Assembly (NCBI GenBank): GCA_027574665.1
Contig: CM050653.1
Span: 12,856,664-12,920,663 of the forward strand
Reading direction: 5' to 3'
Origin: Rhynochetos jubatus
Lineage: Eukaryota > Chordata > Aves > Eurypygiformes > Rhynochetidae
Length of the DNA: 64,000 nt
Shown here one piece after another: positions 46,204-60,100 of the stretch. A program made the translations under genes and the position numbers. The first letter of the stretch is position 1; every line of letters begins with the position of its first letter. Below the pieces are notes generated by a model. That model had not been told where the DNA came from and did not search any database. It saw only the letters and a program-made list of their open reading frames with translations.

Positions 46204-48124
46204 CAAAGACAACGTAATTCTTTTTTCCTTATCATGCAGACGCATTTTAGCAAATATATCAAAGATTAGGAGATGCTCAGAACTATGTGGTAAAACCATT
46301 ACTTAATATGTCTAAATGTTCTTTTTTTTTTTTTTTTTAAATATTTCTGGATTTACAGTATGGAAGTAAGGTTGAGCCACTGAAAAAAACCATCAGGGAA
46401 AATCTGTGAGGTAGCCACTTCTGCCAGTAGGTAGTTACAGCTTTTTGCAATGGGAATCACTAACTGGCCGATTTTCATTCTGAAAATAATCAAACAGATA
46501 ACTGGTAATGATCACACACAAACATAAGATTTACCATACAAGTTTGCTGTGGAAAGCTATGATATGCTACAGTGTATCAGTGGAAAATGTCACTGTCAAC
46601 TGATATCAATTTGCTGATTGCTCAGGGAAAGTAAAAGTAGACTTGAATGAAGGCTAAACTGGCTAGGCAATGCTTGGCATGAAAATAAGTGAAGACAGAT
46701 ACAGTGCAGGCACTGAATAGCTCCATCCCTGTAAACTGACCCAGCAGCACTAAAAGAAATTTAGCTAATGACTTGGTAAGAAATGAAAAAAAAAAGGATA
46801 ATAAGAACACTGAGAGAAGTCAAAATGGATCATGCAGCTTCTGCACTCAGCAGCTGTAATATTTCATCTTTAAAAACCCAAAAAGAAGACATCAATCTAT
46901 AAACCTTTAATTCAAATATGGCATCTACTATATGTATGTGGAAGTTAAAAAATCTAAATTAATAGAAAAGTATATGAATTCTTTCAAGAACAAAGGCCTC
47001 ATAATGCAAGGTGCCAAGTGGACTCATTTTATAACAAATGCCAAAATGTAAGAGAGTCAATAATTTATTTAATTCTGAAATTAACCAGAAAGAAAGATGG
47101 AAATGAAGCTAAAATGAAAAATATTATGTTCCACAAACATGTGCCATAGTTTATACAAAAGGATAAATTTTTGGCCAACTAAAAAAATCTATCATTGAAC
47201 AGTACTTGAAAGAAGGAAAATAATTATCATTGAATGTTCAAGAAAACATATGAAAATAACTTCAAAGAGACAGAGAATTCAGACCCTTGTTCTTTCCTGT
47301 TGGTAGGTTTGAAACATCATCTTCTGGTGTTTAACTGTGCCACTGCATCACTACAAAATGTTACTGGGAAACATGCAGTGAACAGAAAAACTCATTAACA
47401 GCTATTTAAATTTCAAGTAAAAAGAAATAAAAATACAATATCCTGTGTTTTGGCTTCTTTTCCATTCCTTGCAATAGAATTCTTCACACCAGTTTCCAGA
47501 AGTTGTACCAGGCCTTAAAAAGTCTCTGATAAAAATGCTTCTCAAAAAGAAGCAAACCTCTTTTTTTTTTTTAAGTGAACTTTAAAAAGTGTCACTTCCA
47601 ATAGTTCTTTCTGCTACTTAACAGATTCTTCCTTTTTGCTACCCAGAGGTGCAGCTCAGCTGGCACTTGCCAAGCTCCAGCTCCTTCCTGGTATGACCCG
47701 TTGCAGCACAGCCACAGCATCTCTGTTCTTGCGCCCAGAGCACCAGCCAGATGCTCGCACCATGCCAACATCAGCTGAAGGCATAAGAGAAACGACTGTC
47801 AGAGCCAGATTTCTGCCTGCTTGTGACCTTCATTACCAAAATCCTTCTCCTCACCAGTGTGCAGGTTGCTTGACACCAAAAGCAAACCATACTTTCTACG
47901 GCCCAGCAAGATTTTAATTGTTGAAGGGGGATCGTTTTTTTTTTTTCTCAGGGGCTTGCCAGTGCAGTTGTTCTCCTGCCCTTAAAATATTTGCTGCTTA
48001 AGAAAGAGTCAGACTACTCAAAGGAAAGATAGGTGCAGAAATAGGATCAAAAATAGTGATAATTAAATTTATGTCACATGGTGCACTATTCTGAAATACT
48101 ACAGGGGAGCTTCATGGTTTTATT
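46204..48124. other. Unique sequence, no gene seen
   Basis: T runs lie at about 46321-46338 and 47936-47947. A GC-richer patch at 47640-47920 has a 93-codon frame with no recognised domain. The rest is AT-rich with nothing identifiable. Confidence 0.5.
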
Positions 48125-48268
48125 CATAGAATCATACAATCATACAATCATAGAATCACAGAATGGTTTGGGTTGGGAGGGACCTGAAAGATCACCCAGT
48201 TCCAACCCCCCTGTCATGGGCAGGGGCACCCTCCACTAGATCAGGTTGCTCAAAGCCTCATCCAGTTT
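48125..48268 (-). mobile_element. Short CR1 3' end with extended octamer tail (minus)
   Basis: The reversed CR1 tail is extended: 'catagaatcatacaatcata' then 'caatcatagaatcacagaat', about four degenerate octamers. It is followed by 'gtttgggttgggagggacct' and 'ccaacccccctgtcatggg', ending near 'cctcatccag'. Only about 145 bp remain, a severely 5'-truncated insertion. The octamers look fairly fresh. Confidence 0.9.
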
Positions 48269-48599
48269 ATCATCAGTATTGTTAGCTCCCAGTCATGAAG
48301 ACACTTAGCTATTGCACCCCAACTTTTCATAATGAAGCTACATTAAATGTACTTAAATATGTACAGAAATGGCCCTGTACAGCCATTCTTCACTTCTTTT
48401 ATGGTCATTTTGAAGTTATTACTGTTTCATCTCAAATTCTTAATGATTAGCCAGGCTATCACAATAACATATCCTGGATTTATTTACTGATAATATTGCT
48501 ACTGTTTTCTTATTTTGTGGCAACACCTTCAACATAGTATGGAAAAGACCACTCCTGAAGGGCTGAAGTAAGTAAAAGAAATTGAAAATCAATAGAAAG

Positions 48600-48720
48600 A
48601 AAAACATATTACGTCTGCTTTATAGATGGGGAACTGAAGTGCAGAGAGATCACATGATGTTGCCAACATTGTGTGGAGATTTAAGGTGGAGATGGGACCC
48701 AAATGCAGCCTCCTACACAC
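48600..48720 (+). repeat. MIR-type SINE relic
   Basis: Blocks in MIR order: 'tttatagatggggaactgaa', 'gtgcagagagatcacatgat', 'gttgccaacattgtgtggag' and 'gatgggacccaaatgcagcc', matching the conserved core and 3' half of MIR elements (cattttacagatggggaaac, tgaggcacagagaggtcaca). Copies this old are rare in bird DNA, so any retained copy is a candidate for co-option. Confidence 0.65.
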
Positions 48721-51700
48721 TTGTGCACATACATAGACACATACTGTGGTTTCTGAGAAGAGATTAACCTTATTGTGCATTTTTCCTAACCAGCCACAAT
48801 CTGCTTAAACTTATTAGAGAAGTGCAACTGAACTTGCAGTTTCTAAGAACATCCTCTCCAACGGTGTTTTTGCATGGTCTCCCTTGGCATTAGTAAAACC
48901 AACAGAAATACTTTCAGCAAGTCATGTGAAGCTCTGCCTAACCTTATAAATAATTCTGGAGAGGTTCTGTTTGAGTTCCAGACTAAGGTTAGAGTTGACT
49001 GTCATTGCATTATACTGCATAAGGATATCACACGGTGTAAATTTTTTTCCTTAATAGTCTGTGTGTTCTGGAAGCTAAGTCATAGGTGATTTACCCTCTA
49101 GTGAGTGTTGTTAGTGCAGCATATTACACACTTGGTTGGCCCCAGTTCTTATTCATGGCTTTTTATTTTTATTTTCAAGGATTAGACTAAACGGCGCATA
49201 GAGGGTAGGTAAGAATTTTTATTCCCTTTCATACTGCTGTGCTTCGAGATATGCAATGGAGAAACACATTTAAAAAAAGGTCAAATTGCAGAAGCTTCAC
49301 TTTTTTACACAGATACTTGATACTAAACAGGAATATACAAGGAGGTTGAACCCTTCAGCTCCTTTGAGTTTACATCTGTGTCATGCTTTATGGATTGGAG
49401 AAAATTTTGCAAGGGTGAAGATGAGGAATGGAGCTGTGAAATTCAATTACTATGCTTTGCAAAATTTGGGAATCTGTGCTGACTATCTAATAATACAAAA
49501 TATAGTGACTATCCCATTTTTCTTTCTGGAAAAGACATCTGGTTTTTTTCTCTTCCTGAAATAATTCCCTTCTATTATTAAAAATAATAATATTCCTCTG
49601 ACTTTTTCATCCTCTAAGCAAAGAAGAAACCTTTCTTCAAAACACGTAAGAGTTCTAAGAGAGTATTTTTTCAAAATTTGAAAATCTTAAACTTACTTTT
49701 TCACTTTCACAGATAAAAATCCATCATTTCATGATAACTTCTGGCTGATGTGAGGTAAACCAGGATGTGATTGGAACTGAAAGCTATCCGGTTTTATTTA
49801 TCCCTGCTTCTCTGATTTAAAATGAAGCCTGGCTGTGTGCAGATGATAACTGTGAGCAAAGGTTGACATCAATTGGAGCTGTAGGACGAGCTGTCTCTGT
49901 GTGGGGGAAAATATCACCTTTTTTAAAAGATGCCGAGTGACAGTGACAAAATAGACAAGGGAGGCTAGATCAATGACATAAAAATAGTTGTCATATAATG
50001 ATTAGTAAACTACCGCTCATAATAATCTCTTTCAATAGACTCCTCTGAGGATAATGTTTGATTATTTGAACACATCATAGTGTTAATTACGGCTAGGCTG
50101 AATTTTACAGTCTAATTTGTATTTTTACAGTATGTGACATTTGAAAGCTTGAGGTAATTTTCAGTATCTTATTAGGTGTTTGAAATTCAGTTTGTAGCTT
50201 TTGCTTCAAATAGCAGCTTTTTAATTTAGTACCTCTTTAGCAGAGTGGGCTTGATATGAGATAATCATTAGGGCAGTAACCACATCTGTAGGAAGTCTCA
50301 TGGGAAGGTGTCTATCAATTTTCCTCTTAAAAGAAAAAGGGTATTAACAGTCATAAATCTAGTTCAGTTCCTTTTTTCAGCTGCAAAACGGAGGAGATTT
50401 GTCTGACAGGAACCTGGGCTATCTTTATAATCCTCTAAACTATGGATGAATAAACCACTTCAAGTAAAATACTAAAATAGTAATATATCGAAGATATATA
50501 GCCTTACACATCAAAAGAGCTCAAAGCATTTAACAGAGTTTAATCTCATCTATGCATCGGTCCACCCTTCTGTCTCTACCCCTTCATCTAGGATATGTCC
50601 AGTGAATCGTGATATTTGTATAGCACACAATTAAGCCTTACCATTCGCTCTTGAAATGAACAATTATACCTTACCCTATACAAAAGGCAAGAGAAATATA
50701 GAGAGAAATGTTAGTAGAGGTATGCAAATGCATTCAGCATGAGTACAGCAAAACTCAGAAATCAAGTATCCTGCCTTAAGTGGTGGTGGTGGGGATTCCT
50801 CTTACTTCATTTCAGGTGTCTGCAGTAAGTCACCTTCCTCTTCCTTTATAAATAGTAAAGAGAAAGAGGCACTGATGTAGTTTGTGTGTTCTTCTTAGAT
50901 CAGCTGGCTGGTGCATTAGGGGGTTTATTTCTCTCTACTGACTGAAATGGTAGTCCAGAGGGCCAGACCAAATGGAGGTGTAAGGTGAATCCCTACTGCT
51001 GGCTTATTCATACCAGGTAGGCTCCAATCAGAATGACTTCTAGTCCATTTTTAAGTTTTCTGCTGAGAAACATTACTTTATGACATGCACTCTCCAGTCT
51101 TTACTAGAACTGTCAGTGCCAAGAGCAAAAAGCCTGCTGTCTGGAAATGTGCATACTCAAGCAATTCAGGGTTTTACTTTGAATAATCTTTTTGACATTT
51201 CTTAAATCCAAAACTCTGTAGCAGAACTTCTTGTGACAGAACCGGAAGATTTGGTGACATAAGATTTAGTGATCCTCTTGTCCTGCTGCAGGTACTCCAG
51301 GCTCATAGCCACCGCATCGGTTATAATCTCTTGTTGCATGAGATCATGGAACGGATTCAATAATACGGGGATATGTTCCTAGTTACGGCTAGTGGTAACC
51401 CATCATCACTTTGCAGCTATCTCTGTACTTATGTCTAAATCACCTCAGTGTCTCCAGCTTTCAAAACAAAGCTGGTTTTGAACATTACATCAAATTATAA
51501 GAAATCAAGAAGTGGTAAATATCTACTTTTTTGCTGAATTAAATAGCTTATATATTTCAGTTATAACCATCTAGGATAGCCTCTAGAATAGCTAATGAGT
51601 AGTTGGAATGTGAAAGGCAGTCTGAACTACGAGACTGCAAGGTGAAAAATAAGTGTTTATTCCCCAGAGTTTTTCTTTAGGTTAACAATGTAAATACAAG

Positions 51701-53054
51701 TGATGCTACTGATAAACAAGCTTCATCTATTTTGATTGTAAGTAAAAATAAACTATTAAATACCAGAAAAAAATTATCAGAGCAACTATGCAAAGTGAAA
51801 ACTGGCTTAATCATAATTCTTCACTTTTACTTATCATGTCTTCCTTGTAGGCCATGTTTCTCTCTCTGAAAACAGATTAGCTCCTTTTTAATTGGATTAG
51901 GTCCAATGGGCTCAGATTGATTTGCTTCAGTTCCATTTTGAGGAATCACAATCATTTCCATTACCACTGAAATAATGCCCTTTAGTTCTGTTAATTAGAG
52001 GTGGGATTGGTAATGCCCCTTACTACTCACATTGCCCGCTGCTTCCGACTGGAGTGAACAAGTGTTTAGCAAACAATGGATGGTGACGGGGCACGAACAT
52101 GTATGGTTCACTTTACCCCATTGATACAAACCATTTTCAGTCACGTAGAGGATATTGCCGAATTTTATTCATTTGCTCAATCATTTTCCTTTCTGGAAAT
52201 TGTCCATATTTGCCTCGCACTTATTTTTTAAAGGAGATTACCAGGCAAGAATAGCAGGCAGTTTGAATGGATTTGGCAGTCATAGCTGTTTAATCAAAGG
52301 GTATGTCTTCCACAACTCCCCTGGCTTCTTTCAGTACACAGGAGGAATTTGCTCAAGGAGCCAGCTTACATGGACCCATCTAATGAAGACCTCTCATGTA
52401 TTGCTAATGTTACAGAAGCTGGAAGGCAAGCAAGGGTTGAGTTGAGGATTATAGAAAAAGAAAGGATGGCTCAGCTTTCATGGGATAATTAAATTCATGA
52501 AACAACATATTACCAAAATGTTTTCACAATTGGTCACTTTCTGGTGTCTGGCTCGAGATTTTTGGTGACTGATTTGAATATTGGTTTATCATTTATATTA
52601 TTTATAGTTTAATTAGTAGGAAATGTATAGAGGCTGGACTTCAAAATATTTAAAGCATATAGGTTGTGTCAAAAGCAAGCATTTACTTTTGACCTTCTCA
52701 CAAAGGTATTTCAGTTCCTCACTTGTAAAAATTTTGAATAATTCTGCCTATTTTTAAAGTGCTGTTATGAAAATAAATTAATAAGTACTTGTGAATGTCT
52801 CAGATATTTGAAAAATTCCTATGGGAAAAATATGAACACTATACCGTGTGTAGTTTAAACAGTGTATGACAAAGAAAGGCTGATGTTATGATGTGGTCAT
52901 CCCATCAACCAAAGAAGAAAAAATAAAGTAGTGAGTAGCATGGATAACATGAACAGTACATCCAGTGGGATGTGGCAAGCAAGAATTCTTTGAAAAAAAC
53001 ATCAAGTGAACACCTAATTACAGCTTATCTCATGATACAGAGCAGGACCACAAA
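48721..53054. other. Unique sequence with conserved-element-like stretches
   Basis: No gene. Two stretches look like conserved non-coding DNA: 49720-50350 (motifs TGATTAGTAAAC, GTGTTAATTACGGC, TGACAGTGACA) and 51840-52110 (TTTTTAATTGGATTAGG, CTGTTAATTAGAGG, ATCATTTCC). They are free of simple repeats and hold several homeodomain-type sites. This reading is from texture, not from alignment. Confidence 0.4.
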
Positions 53055-53466
53055 AACTATCAGTGGGCCAAAGCACCTCTCCTGTGTGGACAGGCTGAGA
53101 GAATTGGGGTTGTTCAGCCTGCCAGGGTGACCTTATAGCACCTTCCTGTATTTAAGGGGGATTTATAAGAAAGATGGGGACAAACATTTTAGCAGGACCT
53201 GTTGTGATAAGACAAGGGGTAAAGATTTTAAACTAAAAGATGGTAGGTTTGAAGTAGTTACAAGGAAGAAATTTTTTATGAGGATGGTGAAGCAGTGGAG
53301 AAGGTTGACCAGAGAGGTGGTAGATGCCCCACCCCTGGAAACATTCAAGGTCAGGTTGGATGGGGCTCTGAACCAACTGATCTACTTGATGATGTCCCTG
53401 CTCATTGAAGAGGAGGGTGGACTAGATGACCTTTAAAGGTCCCTTCCAACCCAAACTATTCTATAT
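53055..53466 (+). mobile_element. CR1 LINE 3' end (plus)
   Basis: Plus-strand CR1: 'ggctgagagaattggggttg', 'ttcagcctgccagggtgacc', 'gataagacaaggggtaaaga', 'gaagaaattttttatgagga', 'gatgccccacccctggaaac' and 'aggtcccttccaacccaaac' in order, ending ATTCTATATAC near the octamer tail. A minus-strand frame through it is a shadow. Moderately diverged, with internal small deletions. Confidence 0.88.
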
Positions 53467-53874
53467 ACATCTCACGCAGCTGGAGAACAAAAACCTCCTG
53501 CGTGATGTCTGTTGCCAATTAAATGTCTTTAATTTTGAATTCCAAGTATGCCAATAACCTGCTCAATCAGAAATATTTATAGAAACAATTCAGCAGCTTT
53601 CTCTGAAAAAAACAAGAAATTCAACAGAAATGTTAGCTCCCAAGGGCAATCTTTACAGAAAAAATAGAGTAATATAGAGACAAATGTGCGATTTTTTTGA
53701 TAATTACACAGGTGTCTACATATATAATTCAACTCAATAAAATTTTTCTAGAGTTTTTTCTGGGGAAAAAACAAAAAAATTAGAAAGGTAGTTTAAAACC
53801 CAAAGTCCAGTGCAGTTCATTAGCAAGTTATTCACGTCTCTTCACTAGTAAGCAAACTAATTCCAATTTATTTG
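53467..53874. other. Unique spacer between two CR1 copies
   Basis: AT-rich spacer of about 400 bp with no feature recognised. Confidence 0.5.
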
Positions 53875-54188
53875 AGCCTACAAGGAAGCTGAGGGGAGGA
53901 TTTTTACAAGGGCCTGTAGTGACAGGACAAGGGGTAATGGGTTTAAATTGAAAGTGGGGAGGTTTAGATGGGGTATCAGGAAGAAGTTCTTCACAAAGGG
54001 GGTGGTGAGGCACTGGAACAGATTGCCCAGAGAAGCTGTGGATGCCCCATCCTGGAGGTGTCCAAGGCCAGGCTGGATGAGACTTTGAGTAACCTGGTCT
54101 AGTGGAGGGTGTCCCTGCCCATGGCAGGGGGGCTGGAACTAGATGATCTTTAATGTCCCTTCCAAACCAAACCATTCTATGATTCTAT
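53875..54188 (+). mobile_element. CR1 LINE 3' end (plus)
   Basis: 'gtagtgacaggacaaggggt', 'aatgggtttaaattgaaagt', 'gcactggaacagattgccca', 'gaagctgtggatgccccatc', 'ctggaggtgtccaaggccag' and 'accattctatgattctattt' form a complete CR1 3'UTR ending in the octamer tail. It begins part-way through the element ('gctgaggggaggatttttac'). It is less diverged than its neighbour 400 bp upstream and of a different subtype. Confidence 0.92.
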
Positions 54189-57100
54189 TTCAAAAGGAAA
54201 ACAACAAGATGCAAATCTTTTAATATACCTAAAGCACATGTCAAGCAGGTGGAAGATGCTCAGTGTATCGGGGTCACAGTGTTAGATACTGGGGAAGCTC
54301 CTAGTAAACATTCCTTCCAGCAAGGTCCAGTGTAAGAAATAGCTACATTTGCTGGCTCTTCTCTGACTGCCCCAACTTGCCCTTTGCTCCTCACGACCTT
54401 GTCTTCCAGCTGTAACTCAGATCAGGAGTGGAGCTGTATCACAGGAGTAAGATGCTACAGCAAGAGAGAAGTAAGAGTGTCTCCAGGTCTCTAAACGTTA
54501 AACTCATTCAGATCAGGATATTAATATGTGTGAATTGTCTCACTCCACCCAGTATAACCTGCATCTTTGCCATGGCATGCACAAGTAGCAAAATTCTCCA
54601 GGACGACTTTAAATACCACGAGGAAAGAAAGAAGGGTGAAAACTGATCTGTATTCCATCCACTGATGGACACAGACAATGTCTTGGAATTCTTTTGCTTA
54701 CCAGTGAAGAGATTTGGATAACTTGTTAACAGCCTACACTGACTTTAGCTCATGGAGTTTCTATGGTGATAAGTAAAGGGTGAAGTTTAGAAGAGTCTGA
54801 GAATAGACTCTGGACAGTTAAGAGAGAACAATTAGGAGTTTCCCTTTTTAAAAAATCTGCTTTCAAAGACAACCATTTTCTTTAAATAATTGGATTTATG
54901 ATTACAGTGCTAAACTAAAAAGGTTAATATGGTAATATTTACTGCTGTGGGTATTGATAGCAAACTGTACATTCTAATTTCAATTTATTCTCCTAGTATA
55001 AAAATCTCCTAATAATCTCGTGATTATTACCGTTATTAAATTGCAGAGTTTATTGGAATTTTTCAACTGTTCTCTACATAAAATTAGCTAAAAAGTAATT
55101 TTAAAAACATACTGCTGTTTTCTTCATGCCTGTTCTGTTACTGCTTTTTTATAAAAGTTACATGCATATTTTGGAGTCCCAGAAATTTCTTTGTATTTCC
55201 TGGGTTTCCATGACAATAGACTAAATTAGGACATTCTTAATCACAGTATATGAGAAGCTACAGCCAAATCTGAAAAGCTGTGCTTGATATAACCTTTCTG
55301 CACAAACTGTTACTTTGAAGTCAATTATTAAACTTGGTTGAATAAGAGCATTAAAATTGAAGTGACATTGGGGGACAGATCAATGATAGGAAAGGGAGGA
55401 ACTAGTAGCATTTTCATGCACTGATTCAAAAGTAAATATTTATGTTTTAATCTTCAAAAGATTTTATCCAAGTCTATCTTTGCAATAACTAGCCTGAATC
55501 TGCCTAGCCCTATAAGGCAACTAAACTTACTTCAATTTATGTGGACAAAGCCACCACAGATTCCTATCCCAGCTAGCAAGCTTTTCAGTGATACCAAGCC
55601 AAAGCCCTGGAGGCCAGGAAATAAGATTTCTAAATGTGGAGTTCTTCCATCTTTCATCATGCTTTCAGATGTACAGCAACACAAAGGCAAAGACACATCC
55701 TGTTACAGGGAAACTGTGGCTAAATTCTCTACATCCAAACAAAAAGGAGATAAATGGTATTATAGTCCTCTAGCAGCAATATTCAAGGACTTATTCAAGA
55801 CTATTCAAGGATCTAGTTTTACTTTTTACACATGAAGTTAATACTGCAGCACCCACCTTGGATGGGGAGGGATCATTGCTGTTGAGTTTGAGGAAAGAGG
55901 GGTGGAGATGCTTCTCCAACAGGTGCTTTTCCACTCAATGTTTAGGATATCTCCAACTGATGTCTCAAAACCAGCCGTACCTCTTACAGGTGAGTGCTAT
56001 GCTGTAGTGTCACACTCACTTTCTATGGCTCAGAGGACTAGTTAGTAATTGATTGGTATGAACAGAATCGTTTTCAAAGGAGAAACTGAGAAAGCCTCAA
56101 AAGCCCCTACAGTCTGACATGGAGTCTGAGATATTTGAGCTCAATAATGAAATGAAAGTTTCCTTTCCAGTCATGAGCTTCAGAACCTGAATAACTGCGT
56201 ATAAAAAGGGGCAGAAACACCTCTTAAGATGATGAAACAAGAAACATCTTCTGTCCACTTCTGTCTGAACTGATCTGTGGGAGAAGGCTGGCCTGTCCAC
56301 CCAGCTGCAGGCCTAGCCTGAATGTTTAGGGCGATGTGAATAACGAGAGGTAATCTGTACTACAGGAAAACAGTGCCACAGACACTGCTAGAGCATAAAA
56401 TCCTTCTCTTTATCTGCCATTGATTACCTTCATTTCACCAACCTCCACATCCATGCTCTGCTCTTAGGACTTGGCACTTACTGCAGATGATGTTGATTAT
56501 ACTTCTTGGCAGGAAATCACAAATTAAAAGCATTATAAAACCTAAATTCTTGTGGGATTTGAGCAGACAGAATAGAATATACTCACAATCAGGCACACCT
56601 ATCAGATATTTTCCTTCTATCAGGATACATTGAGGACAATGAGAAAGCAGGTTAGGAACACTACCTATATGAACACATATTTGCTGGGACATTAAAGAAG
56701 GTTATCCAGCCTTTCACTTCATTTGCATTAAGAGAAAACAATTTTCAATGAACTTCTATCCTGATGTTATGCTAGCATGTATAAGGTATTGGATGCACAT
56801 GATATAATCAGGTACATCTAGTTCAGTTCTAGCAGGGAATAAATTGTTTTGCTATCTGAAGGGAGGTCATATGTGGTCTCAAGATGACTGCAGATCCCAA
56901 TGAAGAAAGGCTGTAAAAGACAGTTTTAGGGAACACAGAATATTGATTTCAAGTAGACAAAGAAACTCTTGCTGTGTCTTCTATAGAGTTTATTTTATAG
57001 TTTGAAGATATCTGGCTCTTAGCCCTCTCAGCTTCAGATGAGTAATGCTGGGAGGAAAAAATGGGGATGAGAAAACAACTTTGAAAAATATACATTGTTC

Positions 57101-60100
57101 TATGTACTGGTGTAATCACACAGCTACACCATGACAGTAATGTGATACGTACCTACGCAAATTGAAGGCTGGGGCCCAAAAATACAAACATTACCCATAC
57201 TATTGTTGCTTTGATTAAAATAGAACTTTAGCTCCCCATCCTGAAGGGGGAACCTGTAATTTATTTTCTTTATCCAGAAACTGTCTGGTTTAGCTATCCA
57301 GCAGAAATATATAAAGTAAATATATAGCACAGAAGGTTTTTAAAAATTCATATTGGATGACCTGCAGATGTTCTGATTTTATCAGTATACATAAAAATTC
57401 CATTAGTAATTATAAAAAAGCCTTTCAGTTTTAAAATTTTTGTGTAGTTTCACTTAAATTATTTACCAGTCCTAAAATATCACAAGAAACTTTGAAGCTG
57501 ATGTTTCATCAAGAGTCACAGAGCTACCCACATTCATTGCTAATGTTCATTGTAATTATTACTAAATATATTAAACACCCTTAAACAAGTGTCACTAAGC
57601 TTTCCCCACACAGAAAGTCTTAAATGTGACATCTGGAGCCTGGTTTAGGGCCCTTTGTTTGTATATCATTCACCGTATTATAGTCTTGACATTCCAAGAA
57701 TTAAGAAATTCAGTATCAAGTCCTCATCCCCTACCAGACACTTTCTAAGCAAATTTCATAGAAGAGCTTTTTCTCCGAAATGGTTTTATAGAAAATATAA
57801 GTTTTCATCCTAATTTCTTCTCAATCAGTTATCCCAACCTGTCAAAGGGAATTCTCTGCTACCTTTTTTCCTTGAGAAGAGCTTCAGCTGTAATTGTTAC
57901 CCTGAATCTCCTCCCAGTTGGTTTTACAACCTCCTTTTACCCCTACAAAGACACCTGTCACTAAGGGAGCTGCATCCCACAGCACAACTTTTTTAAGATT
58001 AGACCCTAACTGGACCTAGGCTACTCTGTGAGAAGCACTCTTAAGTGTTACTGCAGCTTAAATCGAGTGGAGGCAGGGAAGTAAGGGGATAGTAATATGG
58101 ACCCTTATGCAACTCAAAGACCAAGGTAGATTAAAAGCAAATAAAGAAAGAAACAAACAAATCCCCACGACATATAAATTACTCAAATAGCGCTGGACCT
58201 TTGTAACAATAATTTACTAAAACATATTTTTGGGGGAATAGAATAAAACACTTCTTATTTAATATAGGACAGGGAACTGGTGACTACATCTGGATTACAT
58301 CTGGCATTTCCATCCAGGAGCAAACACCACTTCCCCAGTGCTGGAGTCTCCTGTTATGTATTGGGGTGGGACCAAGGAATAGATTAGTCCTTTCCCCCAC
58401 GCTTTCCTCATTCCAGCATGCTGTTCTCTAAAGAAAGAAGTATGCACAACCTATGGGACTGTCCTTTGTGTGCCGGTATGAATGACTAGAGAAACTAACT
58501 GAATGAAGCCTCCTTCCAAGTTCAGGTGCAACTCATATATTTACCCGTCACTTACACCAAGAAGCAATTTCTTTGTTCAAACTCAGTGAAGCTGCCAGAG
58601 ATAGGATACTTATGACCAGCATAGATGTTTACAATGCTCACGTATAAGGCAGTCACCCTACCTTTACACTCGGAGGAGAGAGATGTATGTAAAAGGATAA
58701 ATCCATTTTATGCTAACACAGGGCAGTGAAATTGTTTCTCTTCACTGACTGTAAAGGCAGACCAGGGCAACTAGCTCAGATGCTGGTATCTGCCTTGCAA
58801 GTGTGGAAAGTTAGGCGAGCTGAGTGTCTGAGAGTCTTTCCACTGTTTTCAGTGCATTTTTTCAGGCTCCTGCAAGCTATGTATTATTCAAAAATTCTTT
58901 CTTATTTCAAACAGAATTAAAAGGGAAAAAAAGATTAAGTAGGTTGGAGAAAAAGGGCATTATTGCCTCATTTCTAAATATATATTTTTGTATCAGTACC
59001 AAGCAGAACTTTCCATATGCCTTCCCTTGCTTTTACTTTATATTTTACGATCTCCCCCTACCCCAGTGATACTGAAGATGAAGAAATTTAATTGCCCATA
59101 TAAAGGTAGCAAAAAGACTGTTTAATCTAACCTGTTCCATTCTTCCTCCTTGCACAAGGCACTTGTAATCAGATCCTGTGCTTTTCAGAGATCAAGGAAG
59201 GACACAAGACTCCAGAGGTAGAAAATAGGTACCAAGACATTTCCATGCATATCACTTGTAAAAAATACATTTAGAGAAAAAGGGTTTGTGTTTGGTTTTT
59301 TGTCTCATGATGGTGTTCTCATTGTTTTGATACTGCATGCACTTATGCAATTTACAGAGTAATTTTATGGCTGTTAGAAGAGATGAGATAAACCTGATGG
59401 GAAAAAAGCAACACCAAGGATCTTCCCAAAAGTCACTCCAAATGCTATTATCTAATCATTTCTAAGGTTCTGATTTTATACATTTCAACTGTGTGTAAGT
59501 ATTACCCTTTAGATCTTAACTCACTGATTCTCCTGTCAGCTTGATCAGATTTCCTGCTGAATAAACTGTGTAAGAGTAGCTCTGGCTTTTGTTTTCAGGT
59601 CTTGACCATGCTGTAGCTTTCTTAAATATGTGAATACTTGTATGAAAGTGACCCATTTAATGGGAAAAAATGTGGAGCCTGGGACTTCCCTTTAGGAGTG
59701 ATAATCTCTTACCATATTCCCTCCCTTTACTGCCTTGTAGGCAGAAGCAGATACAGAATTGTTAAAAATATCAACCCCAATCCAACAGCTTCATCCTGTG
59801 GTTAACAGGTGGTTTGAAGTCCATGAACCACATGAATAGTAATTGCTTTGGCCTTTAGTAATGTGGTATAACATCAGAAGAAGTTCGTACAGTGAGAGAA
59901 TTACATGAAGAAAAGTCTTTCCTACTTTCCTTCATTCCAGGGTGTCCTCACAAGGACAATTTGCAAGGGGAGTGAGCATCAAGAACTCCACCCACCACAT
60001 TTCTTTTCTCTTTATCTGAGAACCATCATGCATCAGGACCTCAGAAAGGAATTCCCTGTTTGAAGACTTAGGGTAAAAAATTAACTCCCTAACAATAATT

